DNA of 64,000 nt from Monocercomonoides exilis (lineage: Eukaryota; Preaxostyla; Oxymonadida; Polymastigidae), in the NCBI GenBank assembly GCA_001643675.2, contig LSRY02000026.1:760501-824500 (forward strand), in the 5' to 3' direction. This document shows, piece by piece, positions 1-9,487 of the stretch (its first letter is position 1; each line of letters starts with the position of its first letter). The notes beneath the pieces are model-generated. The model searched no databases. It was given only the letters and a program-made list of their open reading frames with translations, and was not told the DNA's origin. The translations under genes and the position numbers were made by a program.

Positions 1-19
1 TTTAAAAAGGGATTTCAAA

Positions 20-116
20 ACTCATTATTGAGGAGCAAACCTGCTCCTTGCGTTCGGATATTCGCTTTATTGCGAATTGATAGAACGCAGTGAGACTGAA
101 TTTGCTCCGAAATAAT
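20..116. repeat. Palindromic repeat, complete copy
   Basis: A nested inverted repeat. The outer arm ATTATTGAGGAGCAAA (24-39) pairs with 101-116 with two mismatches. Inside it GCGTTC (50-55) pairs with GAACGC (83-88), and ATTCGC pairs with GCGAAT around 59-76. The right arm (77-108) is also the near-perfect reverse complement of 742-773, so a second partial copy lies 0.65 kb downstream. Function unknown; a terminus of a small mobile element or a recombination-prone palindrome are the obvious options. Confidence 0.6.
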
Positions 117-361
117 ACGAACGTGGATGGAGAGACTCAGAGCGGCTGGGTGCGTAAGAGAGAGAAACAGATTAGGAAGATGAAGAGAAAAAGGGAGAGA
201 TATAGAAGGATAGAGGAAAAGATCAACCGCCCGAAGATATTAATGTGCACCTAGAACCTTTTTTGAGAAACATGGAAACAAATAAAAAGTTCAAGCATGA
301 TCCTACTCCTTTATAAGATTATTATTGTTTTTACAGAGAAGAATTGAATATTTAATATGCA

Positions 362-693
362 GTGTGTGATGATTGGGGTTGCTCTGCTGATGCAGCAGAA
401 GAGCAGGAGGCAGAGCGCATAACATGCAGTTTTCTTTTCCACGCCTCGCGGAAGCGAGAGTGGTTTTTCTTTCTGCTCCGACCAGAATACTCGCCTCACC
501 GGATCCCTGCACTGACTGCAGGAGAAAGCTCCGAGGGGCAATGTCCCCTGCCCTCTGGTCTTCGTGACCAAGGCAAAAAGGCGAAAAAGGTGGTGAAGTG
601 AAGCGGACAATTCAAAATACACTTATTTTTGTCTAAATGTTTTTGTCTATATTTTCATCTCGCCCTTTTTCCCACGTCATTTTGGGAGGGCGA
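362..693. other. GC-rich folded island, possible structured RNA
   Basis: This stretch is far richer in G+C than its surroundings and contains several strong hairpins: 381-404 (nested GCTCT/AGAGC and CTGCTG/CAGCAG), 439-463 (CCAC/GTGG enclosing CTCGC-GGAA-GCGAG, a GNRA-type tetraloop), a GGGG/CCCC hairpin near 537-550, a TGGTC/GACCA hairpin near 556-574, and 660-693 (TCGCCCT/AGGGCGA enclosing TCCCA/TGGGA). Reading frames are open on both strands (79 codons plus, 103 codons minus), but neither product resembles a known protein. I could not match it to U1-U6, SRP RNA or RNase P/MRP RNA. The palindromic repeats on both sides suggest it may be cargo of a small element. Confidence 0.35.
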
Positions 694-729
694 AGTTTTC
701 ACTTAAACCGCCCATAAATCGTGATCAAT

Positions 730-773
730 ACTCATTATTGAGGAGCAAATCCTGTCTCACTGCGTTCTATCAA
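730..773. repeat. Palindromic repeat, half copy
   Basis: Bases 730-749 are identical to 20-39 (20 bases, same orientation). Bases 742-773 are the reverse complement of 77-108 with about three differences. Only the left arm of the palindrome is present, and it ends in a poly-A run. Confidence 0.65.
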
Positions 774-1315
774 AAAAAAAAACACAGCTTCCAAAATAAA
801 AACCTTTCAATTTCGAATCAAAATTTAATAAAACAATAATTCATTTGAAAACAAATGATAAGTGATTCGAAGCATATAAAAAAGCAATATCATTCAATTA
901 AACTCAAAAAATAATCAATAATTTTCAATGACTGGAATTGAAAGGTATTGTGATGCTAAATAATTTTAACATTAAAAATTTCTGAATAAATAAATGTTAT
1001 AATGGAATTTTCAAATTGTTCTCAAACTCACTTATTTTTTTGTAATTCAATTCCGATTCTTTTTCTATGTGTTTTTAACATATGTTTTAAGCTTTTTTCA
1101 TTTCATACCACAATTACTTAAAAAAAGATCTTTCTTCGAACAAAGTTACGATATGAAAAATAATGACCCATTTAATGAACTTAGAAATTATATTTCAATG
1201 AAAAATTAAATGTTTAAAAATGAAGTCAATTAATTGGCTTAATGATTATAATTATTAAAATAAAAAATGAAAAAGGAAATTGCAAGGGAATCTTCTGCGG
1301 GTAGACATAAACATG

Positions 1316-1866
1316 GGTGATTCTTTTTGAAGTCATAATTTTTCTTTCAAAATTTTCGAATCGAAAATTTTCATTGAACATTCACAAATGAACACTGAAA
1401 AATGAAATGACTTATTGAAGACGTCATCATCTTTATTTCTGCAAAGACATTGGTTTATGAAACAATTGGGATGTATTTAGCATCTGAATTCAAAAATTTT
1501 TTCTAATGACAAAAAAATTTTTGAAAAATATTACACCCCGAAAAAAGTTATGATTTCAAGAATAATCACCCACATGGAAAAAATTTATCTATCATCCCAA
1601 CATGGACAATTTCAGAATTTGGTGATTATTTTTGAGATCATAACTTTTTTCGGAGTGCTTTATTTCCAAATGTTGTGAGTCTTTGGAAAGATATTTTGCA
1701 TTCAAATGCAAAACACTTTCCAATTGTCTTTTCAACTATTGTCTTTGCAAAAATAAAGATGGAGATGTCTTCGATAAGTCATTTCTTTTTTCAGTGTTCC
1801 TTTTTTAATGGTTATTGGAATTTTTCGGTTCGAAAATATTGAAAGAAAAAATATGATTCAAAAATT
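1316..1866. repeat. Large imperfect palindrome (MITE-like)
   Basis: The left half (from GGGTGATTC at 1316) recurs as reverse complement in the right half (ending near 1866), centred near 1595. Conserved blocks include the stretch around 1395-1450 against 1738-1800, and the CGAAAAAAGTTATGA block near 1540 against TCATAACTTTTTTCG near 1643. A 30-base motif beginning GGTGATT occurs near both ends and beside the centre, so the element is a nested palindrome. No coding capacity. It lies just upstream of the decayed transposase and may belong to that transposon or be a separate non-autonomous element. Confidence 0.6.
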
Positions 1867-1995
1867 ATAAATCTATTTTACAGAACAGCAGGCTGATTCC
1901 GTGGCCTAAAAGTGGTTTAAAATTGCATTCATGCATTAAATCCAACTTTCAATTAATATTATTGTTGATTATTCAATTATTTTTTATTCAGCTTA

Positions 1996-3558
1996 ATGAT
2001 CACATTACAAAAAATTAACAATGAAAACAAAAGTTGCGAGAAATCAACAGAATGTCAGCAGAATCTCCATAAGGCAATGTTATCATATTTATTCAAACAA
2101 TCAATGAATTTGCTGCAGCGAATTGTGCATATTGTTAATGATGGAGATGTGCTAATGGCTGATGCAAACAACAGCAAAAAATTCAGCATAATTCGAATCA
2201 TGCGTGTGGTGAATGTAGTTTTGCAAAGCAGATTAGTTTTTAAAATTGGAAGCCAGCTGCTATCATTGTAGAAAAAGAGCAAACAGTGCTGGACGAAATT
2301 AAAACAGAATCACTGTCTGGAGCAAGCTTAACCATCTATAAAACGCGTGAACTGGTTTGCCAAAATATTCTTTGAAATGAATTAATAAATATTTCTAAGA
2401 TTGAAAATATTGTTAATGATTTAAAACCAGAAAGCACGCCAGATGTTAATGTTTCTGCTTCCATTTCCTACTATTTCATCAAAAGATATCCCGAGCTGAA
2501 GACTTCAAAGCCAAAAATTGTTGAAGCAAGCATGCTTTCCGTATCACGCCAACAAGTTCTAAAGCCCTTGTATGATATGTTCTATGGATTTCATCAAACA
2601 AATAATTTCAACAATGCCCTTATCTACAATGTGGACGAGTCAACACTCAGGGTTTCCAACAGCTCCAATCGGAATGTTGTTCATCCTGATTATACAAAAC
2701 AAAATTTTGAAAAATCCGCTGGGCGAATGGCGAATTCCATGTTGATTGTAGAGGTTGCAGTTGATGGTCAATCACTTCCTTTTGTGATTCTGTGGTCGAG
2801 TCTCAAACTTTTTGATGACTTGAAACTTCTTCAGTCTTCAAATCTTGAGATTTGGCCGAACAAATGCGGATGGATGGAATCTTCGACGTTCAGAAAATAT
2901 GCGCTAACAATTCTCCTCTCTTCTGTCAAAGAAAGAAGGCAACGCATATCACTCGACGAATCCCACTGCTTGCTTCTAATCAACTCCAACGTTTCTCGAG
3001 CAGACCAAACAATCTGGCGAGAGTTCAGAAAAGAAAATGTGGATGTTGTGACATTCGTCCCTCGCAGCACACACGCCTGCCGTCCACTGGACCGAGGCGT
3101 ATTTGCTGTTCTGAAGTCTGAGATAAGTTCACAGTATGAAGCACTTTCATTTTCGTCTTCAGAAGCGAAGAGTTCATCTCTGGTGGAAGCTCTCCAGCAT
3201 TCAATTCATTAATCGCTATCACCTTCAGTCATCAAAAGAGCTTTCAAATGTGGAGGAATGTTGAAAGACTCGTCTGGGCCAGTTCTGATGAAGCTTCCTC
3301 TATCATCGACTTATCCTCTTCATTCACATAAAATACGATTTGACTTCTACGGTAAAGAAATAACAGGAAAAAACGTGCCAAATGAGTGGAATGACTGTTT
3401 GAAAAAGAAAAGTGAAATGGAAAATGAAAAAGAGAACATTTTGGATTAAGAAAATGATGAAACAACGAATTTCACAAAAAAAGTCGAAAAGAAAGTTTAA
3501 AATACTTCAAGATGAGAACGATATTGCTACAGAATCATCTGATGAAACTGAGAAATGA
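1996..3558 (+). pseudogene. Decayed pogo/Tigger-type DDE transposase
   Basis: The C-terminal half (2532-3212) reads as a DDE_1/CENP-B-like transposase core: a first acidic box at NVDEST, a region ending LLINSNVSRA where the family has D in LxxDSHxSR, and HACRPLDRGVF for the third aspartate. It resembles the copy at 43922-45559, which keeps VDSHSSR and the same downstream SSGPVL.KLP and RFDFYGK motifs. The N-terminal part (1996-2271) and the stretch 2265-2376 lie in different frames. A TGA stops at about 2374-2376, a TAA interrupts at about 3210-3212 and a TAA at 3447-3449. The frameshifts, stops and loss of the second catalytic aspartate make it non-functional. Terminal repeats could not be fixed with confidence. 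Confidence 0.75.
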
Positions 3559-4334
3559 TAAGGTGAAAGAAAAAACATTCGCAGATAAGATTAAAGTTTT
3601 GTATTTTTTTGAATTTTTTATGGAATTTTTCATTTCGAAATATTTGGGAACTAATAAAAAAAAGGGTACTTATTAAAATATGACCCCATCAAAAAAAATA
3701 AAACATGTTGTGTTTATCAAAATGCTGAAAGAATAAATATTTTGGATCTTTTAATGAAGCAGGCACAAATAAAAACTTGTGGCTAACAATTTTTTTTCTG
3801 AATAAGTTGTTACATATCTATGCTTATTATCTTTCAAAATTTGTGTTTCAAAAATTATTCTTTATTGAAAGAAATAAATCCATTAATGTTGACGTTCTTC
3901 TAATAAAAACAATCACGAATAATTGGATATAAAAGGACTACTTTTTTTCCAAGGAGCAAAAGTGAATGACAGATGAGTGATGATAATAATATTATTTTGA
4001 AAAAAAAAAAAAACAACAATAACAAAAACTAATATATTCATCATGGCTCGATAACTGCTTCAACGATGAAAATAGTGCATGGCGTTGAGCCAGAAACAAT
4101 AATAAATAATTAAACTTAAAAATAAAAAAGCTAAAGAAAAGATAACTTAAAAAGGAAAAATTCAAAATATCGCTTTTTTTGTTGCAACAAACAAGCATGT
4201 AAATAAAAAATACATAACATCAGCTTAACTGGTTTAACTTATGAATAAAATCAAAAAAGAAAAATAATAAGCATGTAACTTTTCTTTGTCAATATGCATC
4301 AACAACAAAAACTGACTGCATTCTTCCATTTTTT
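3559..4334. other. Non-genic AT-rich spacer
   Basis: Separates the transposase relic from the 3' end of the surface-protein gene. It contains long A and T runs and no reading frame or RNA gene that I can support. Confidence 0.6.
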
Positions 4335-7300
4335 TCAGTTATTCCGAGATCTTCTCTTCCTGACTACTACAATTGCAAAAATCACAACAACCACCACAAT
4401 CACCACAACCACAATTGGAACAACAATAGCAACCACAGTTCCTGCACTTGACTTCTTCTTCTTTTCTGGTTCAGGCTCATCTTTCGGTTCTTTGTGCTTT
4501 AGGTATTTCTCATACACATCTTCAAGATTGTCACCTTCTTTTTTTGCTCCCACAATCCATCCTTTATTACCATCGTTGTAATCCTTCGCAAACTCAAAGG
4601 AGTCTTTCTGTTGGCTGAACTTATCAAAGTCTTCCGCAATGATGCACAAAGATGCCACAGATGAATCTTTCCCTTTGTTGTCACCTAACTCAAGTTTGCC
4701 TTCACCTGGAAGTTTCAAATTATCAACAGCATCTTTCACTTCAATGAGAATAGCTCCTGCCTTTCCACTTGCTGCTTCGCACGATTTGAATGAACATTTC
4801 TTTTCTCGTCCCATTTCCACTTTTGAATTATCATCTTCCATCTTGATCAATACACCTGCGCATAATCCGTTCGCTGATTTCACTTCTTTCATGGTCAGCC
4901 CTTCTATTTGAACACTCGAAGCTTTTTCAACTTCATCTTCAATGCTAATAGCTGCTCCATCTGTCACACTCACTTTATTGATCTCAACTGTATCAAGTTT
5001 GACTGAAGAAGCACCATCAATCACAAACAATGATTCCAGGAATTTCACTTCATTATCTCCCTTGCATTCGATATCTTTCATTGAAAGTACTCCTTCAGTC
5101 ACTTTCACAAGATGGATTTTAGCCATTTCTTCATCATTTCTTGGTGCATCTGGCTCTGGTCTCACAAATTTGCAGTTCACGAAACTCAGCTTAGCATCTG
5201 CACCGCCTGCAACAATCAGTGAGGATGTGTCAGTATTTGATTTCTCAGGTGCATCCAATGACAATGGGAACAAGAAGGAAATTCCTCTGAACTCAACTTC
5301 ACTCTTGCATGTGAACAAATGACTTTCTGATTCAACATTGCAATCAAGAGTAACTTCTGTCTCAATTTCTTTTTCTGTTTCTTCTCCATTTGTTTTGGTT
5401 ACACCAACAATCGTTATCAATGAAAATTTGTCAAATGAAACAGCTTCAGCTTTGATTGGTTCATTCGTTTTGATGATGTTGATCTTGAAGTTTTCTCCTC
5501 CAACACCAACTCCAAACAATTTGTATGCTGAATCCAGTTTTTTCTTTGGCGTTTCATAGCTCAATCCATCTTGGCTATCATCTGTTGCTCCTTCACTGAC
5601 ATATACATTTGTGTTCGGATCAAAATACACAACTGTGAAATCAACTTCATTTTCATTATCTGCTCCTTTTGCAATAACAAAGCATTTATTTGTTCCTTTC
5701 TTGTAGTTGGCTGCAAAGCTTTGCTTCATCGCTTTTGCAATGTCTCTATGAATGTTTGCTGACACATCCAAATATAATGCTGTGTTCTTTTCAGCATTCG
5801 ATTTTTGATCTGCCTCTCCTGTCTTGCACTCTGAAAATACTAAATTATCTCCTGTTTCTGGCCATGTCAGTTTATCTGCTTTTGTTATTCCTGTCATTTC
5901 CAGACATATTGCTCCTGCTTTCCCTTTTGAACATGTGCATTTTTCAAATGTTGTTTTCCCAGTGTTTCCAATGGAGAATGTGCTTTCTGCATGTTCGCTC
6001 TTCACATAAAGTGCTCCACATGTTTCTGTTGATATATCTTCCGATTTGCATTCTGTGAATGTGCAATTATCTAATGTGACCTCGACTTTATTTGTACTTG
6101 TGATTTTCATTACAGCACTTCCCTTAGATGTGATCTTCTTCAGATTCAATGATGTCAATGAAACAGCCGTGACTGCTGTTGTTGTTCCATCAACCAAAAA
6201 TGGTGCTTCTGAAAATTTCACTTCGTTCTCCGAAGTGCATTCGATCTTATTCATTGTCAATGTTCCTGCACTCACTTTCACAAGATGAGATTTCACTTCT
6301 TCCTCTTCATTTGAAAGCATCCCACCTGAATGAGCAGCTGCAGTTGGTCTCTTAAAATCACAATTGTCAATTGTTAGAGATGTTGATTCTGTATCAGCAT
6401 GAATCAAGGCATATGTGCTTGAACTATCTTTCTGTTCATTTGCGACTAGTTCAGATGTTGATTTGAAATCAAACACCAAATTCTTAAATGTTACAATATT
6501 CTTACATGTGAACAGATCGCTTTCAGAAATATTGCTGCAATCAATCTCTACTTTTGTGTCAGCTTCGTCAGCAGTTTCCTCTGCTTCTTCCACTCCTTCT
6601 ATTGTAATTCCTGTCTCTTTTGATAATGTGACAGCGTCCGCTGTAACTTCTTGGCCAGATTCTTCTCCTTTTTTTAATATTTTGATGGAAAATTCTCCTG
6701 GACCTTTTGATTTATCTAATAATTCATAAGCTTTTTCAATTTTTCCAAATGGTTTTTCTTTTGTTCCATCAGCTGTGCTATCATCTCCTCCACTTTTAAC
6801 ATATGCCTCATGTGGATCAAAATATATTGCAGTGAAATCAATATCTTCACCACTTGTTCCCTTTGCTGCAACAAACCGGTCATTTGTTCCTTCCACATAA
6901 TATTTGGCAAATTTCTCTTTCATTGAATTAGCAATTTCCTTGAACTTATCGTCAGACACTTCCAAATACAAAAACGTCTGTTTATCTGATCCAGCTTTGC
7001 ACCCATTAACTGTCAAGTTTTCTTCCGCAGGCCATGTCAGTTTTTCTGCACTATCAATTTTCGGCATCTTCAGATATATCCCACCTGATTTCCCATTGGC
7101 ACATTCACACGAAGAAAATGTTGTTTTTGCACCTGAGAATCGTGAATTCTCTGAAATATCAAATTTACTATCTGTTCCATCACTTTCAACATACAACGCT
7201 CCACTTGTGGCATTAGTCTCTACTGTTGATTTGCAATTGATAAATGTGCATCCATGGACATTGACTTCTATCTTCTCACTTGTTTTTCCCACAACCTTCA

Positions 7301-8063
7301 CAACTGCACTTGCACTCGACTCGATGTTCTTAAATGTTGATGCTATAAATGTCACATTTGTTGCATTGTCAAACAAAAACGGAGTTGTTGAAAACTTTGC
7401 TGTGTTGCTATCATCACTGAAAAAGACTGCTTCCATGTTAAATTCACCTGCATCTACTTTCACCAGATGAATATTGGCTGTTTCTGTTCCTGTTGGACGA
7501 ACAAATTGGCAAGTGCTAATTGTTAGATTGGGTGACAGTTTGTTTGTATCTGTTGTCATGGAAGAAAGATCAGACAACACTGGAGTTGATACCTCTGAGT
7601 TTGCAACCAAACGAATAATAGCCAATGTGCTTTCATCACTCGATGCATTACCAAGTGATAACGGATAAATAAACTTCAGATACTTGAAAGTCACATTTTG
7701 CTTGCAAGTGAACAGATCCTTGCTTGTATCACTGTCATCAGTAAGATATGTGCAGGATATATCCACTAACTCAGGAGTCCCATTTCCACCATTTTGTTTT
7801 CCATGGATCATTAATGGTTTGTCTTTATCAAATGTATTCACTCCTGCAACTAATGCAGGTTGACCATCTTCTTGCTTTAGAATTGTAATGCTCCATTGTT
7901 CTGCACTTTGATCATTAAGCTTTGTCAATGCATCACTTATCTTTCCAACAGTTTGAGTTTCAGTTCCTTCAGTGTTATTTGCTCCACTTTTAACGAACAC
8001 TTCTTTGACATCTTCTGAATATATTGAAAGCACAACCTGCAAAAATACAAATTTCAGAAACAT
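4335..8063 (-). CDS. Three-module beta-helix surface protein with C-terminal membrane anchor
   Basis: A 1242-residue protein. The frame is open to codon 8096 but the first ATG is at 8063, and it begins a good signal peptide (MFLKFVFLQVVLSIYS). The ectodomain has three similar modules of about 400 residues. Each starts with a (V/A)(F/Y)V(K/S)(S/E)G motif, at about residues 22, 421 and 821, followed by a short KI/KK-x-xAY-L helix-like segment, an 'LFTCK..V.F..L.F..' strand, a 'CxF.RP' element, a 'LVKV..G.L.M' element, and an 'F..C....GKAGAI.L' element. This periodicity is typical of right-handed parallel beta-helix (pectate-lyase-like) adhesins. A KKKK stretch leads into a very valine-rich transmembrane helix (about 1205-1233) and a short RKRRSRNN tail. 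No kinase domain is present, unlike the protein at 46293-55565. Probable cell-surface protein; ligand unknown. Confidence 0.85.
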   Translation of the reverse strand: MFLKFVFLQVVLSIYSEDVKEVFVKSGANNTEGTETQTVGKISDALTKLNDQSAEQWSITILKQEDGQPALVAGVNTFDKDKPLMIHGKQNGGNGTPELVDISCTYLTDDSDTSKDLFTCKQNVTFKYLKFIYPLSLGNASSDESTLAIIRLVANSEVSTPVLSDLSSMTTDTNKLSPNLTISTCQFVRPTGTETANIHLVKVDAGEFNMEAVFFSDDSNTAKFSTTPFLFDNATNVTFIASTFKNIESSASAVVKVVGKTSEKIEVNVHGCTFINCKSTVETNATSGALYVESDGTDSKFDISENSRFSGAKTTFSSCECANGKSGGIYLKMPKIDSAEKLTWPAEENLTVNGCKAGSDKQTFLYLEVSDDKFKEIANSMKEKFAKYYVEGTNDRFVAAKGTSGEDIDFTAIYFDPHEAYVKSGGDDSTADGTKEKPFGKIEKAYELLDKSKGPGEFSIKILKKGEESGQEVTADAVTLSKETGITIEGVEEAEETADEADTKVEIDCSNISESDLFTCKNIVTFKNLVFDFKSTSELVANEQKDSSSTYALIHADTESTSLTIDNCDFKRPTAAAHSGGMLSNEEEEVKSHLVKVSAGTLTMNKIECTSENEVKFSEAPFLVDGTTTAVTAVSLTSLNLKKITSKGSAVMKITSTNKVEVTLDNCTFTECKSEDISTETCGALYVKSEHAESTFSIGNTGKTTFEKCTCSKGKAGAICLEMTGITKADKLTWPETGDNLVFSECKTGEADQKSNAEKNTALYLDVSANIHRDIAKAMKQSFAANYKKGTNKCFVIAKGADNENEVDFTVVYFDPNTNVYVSEGATDDSQDGLSYETPKKKLDSAYKLFGVGVGGENFKINIIKTNEPIKAEAVSFDKFSLITIVGVTKTNGEETEKEIETEVTLDCNVESESHLFTCKSEVEFRGISFLFPLSLDAPEKSNTDTSSLIVAGGADAKLSFVNCKFVRPEPDAPRNDEEMAKIHLVKVTEGVLSMKDIECKGDNEVKFLESLFVIDGASSVKLDTVEINKVSVTDGAAISIEDEVEKASSVQIEGLTMKEVKSANGLCAGVLIKMEDDNSKVEMGREKKCSFKSCEAASGKAGAILIEVKDAVDNLKLPGEGKLELGDNKGKDSSVASLCIIAEDFDKFSQQKDSFEFAKDYNDGNKGWIVGAKKEGDNLEDVYEKYLKHKEPKDEPEPEKKKKSSAGTVVAIVVPIVVVVIVVVVVIFAIVVVRKRRSRNN

Positions 8064-8096
8064 TTTCAATTGATGTTCTTTTCTCAATTCAATCAA

Positions 8097-9487
8097 AGAT
8101 CTACAGACACATTAATTGCACTTTCATTATTGTTGTTTATGGTTTGTAACATATTTTGTATTTTTTGTTATTTTTCGAATTTTCATTATTTTTAATTCCA
8201 TATACAGTTTCAATGAGTGTGTTCATATTTATTCCTCATTGTGATGTTTTTTTTAAAATTATTAATAATCACCGAAAGTCATTGTTTCATTTTTTGTCCG
8301 ATTATTATTTGCACAGATTTGTTCGTGTTCAAAACACTGTGCTTGACATGTAAAATTATATGCGGCATTCTTGAAATAAAATATTCCTCAGAAAGTGTTT
8401 TTGATTCAAATGAGTTCTGCATTTAACTGTATTTTTTGATACGAAATGAATAAATTCAAATTATGAAAATAAATGAAACAAATATTGAGTTTGAAGTGTT
8501 GATTTTAATGAATTGATTTCATTTTTGGAAAATTAAGTTTTCACGAAAATCGAGAAAGCAATAAAAAAATAAAAGAATGGATATTATTTTTCTTTGTTGA
8601 GTCAAAATTTTTATTGTTGAAGTGTTTGTTTTAAGTATTGTTTGAAATATTGTGTGTGACCATTTATTCCTTGTTCAAATGTTAAAGTTTTGCATGTATC
8701 ACATAATTCATTCATTGATTTTCTTAAAAGAATCCATTTGATGCAATGCAGATTGAATCAAATTATTCAAATTGAAAAAATAATTCAAAATTTTGGGGGT
8801 TATTCAAAATAACCCCTGTTAATTTGAATTGACTTGCTTATTTTTAAAATCTTCATCCTATTTTGAATTGAATGTTCAAAACATGAAAATTGATAACATT
8901 AAATAATTTGCATAAAAGATTGATACAAAATACTAAAGTATATTTTTATTTTCTTTTTGAAAAAACTTTGATCTTTCAATTATCTTCTTCGAAAAAATCG
9001 AATAATTTGATCATTCGTTTTAAATGCTATTCCAACTTATGTTATCGAAAACGTGAGTTATATAATGCGAGTTTGAATGATTGTTGCTTTTGAAAATTCA
9101 TTTTTCCCAATATACAAATCATAAAAGCTTCATCAAATTCTTTGTTTATTTCTTCGAATTGCAAACTGTTTCTTTAATACTATAGCACCAACGATAACTT
9201 CTGTGCCATTTTGTTCAGCACTCATAAGGTAATTACTGCTTTTCCCGTTTCAAGCAATAGCTATTTTCAAACAATATTGTTTTTCATTTTTCGCTTTGTA
9301 GAAAAATAATGTTAAAAATCATTAACAAGAAATATTTAAAACACTGAATGTTTAAAAGTATGTACGTTTCTTTTTCAAGATTTCGTTTTAAATATAGATC
9401 ATTTAATATTTTTTTCGAAAATTTCTTTTTCGATATTTTTCTTCTAATTTATCCTATTTCACAATTTTCTTTCGTGCCAAAAGCACA
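8097..9487. other. Non-genic AT-rich spacer with a hairpin repeat
   Basis: No supported gene; short open frames here have no recognisable product. It includes the repeat arm at 8740-8833, which recurs inverted downstream of the next gene. Confidence 0.55.
8740..8833 (+). repeat. Hairpin-bearing repeat, left arm
   Basis: Starts GATGCAATGCAGATTGAA and contains a perfect hairpin (GGGGTTATT/AATAACCCC, 8796-8816) followed by an AATTTGAAT motif. A diverged copy lies in inverted orientation at 12164-12237. The pair brackets the beta-helix gene fragment between them. Confidence 0.5.

Larger units (their letters stand above)
1..1315. other. Repeat-rich non-genic stretch
   Basis: No convincing protein gene. 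The first 773 bases hold a palindromic repeat in two places with a GC-rich folded island between them (described separately). From about 774 to 1315 the sequence is AT-rich with short poly-A and poly-T runs, and I see no gene, RNA gene or clear repeat in that part. Confidence 0.6.

Noticed and set aside
340-365. ACAGAGAAGA resembling the U6 snRNA core
   Set aside because: The following bases do not match U6 and there is no U6-like 5' stem; chance in an AT-rich sequence.
445-458. GGAA-tetraloop hairpin as SRP RNA helix 8
   Set aside because: The characteristic symmetric and asymmetric internal loops of SRP helix 8 are not present around it.
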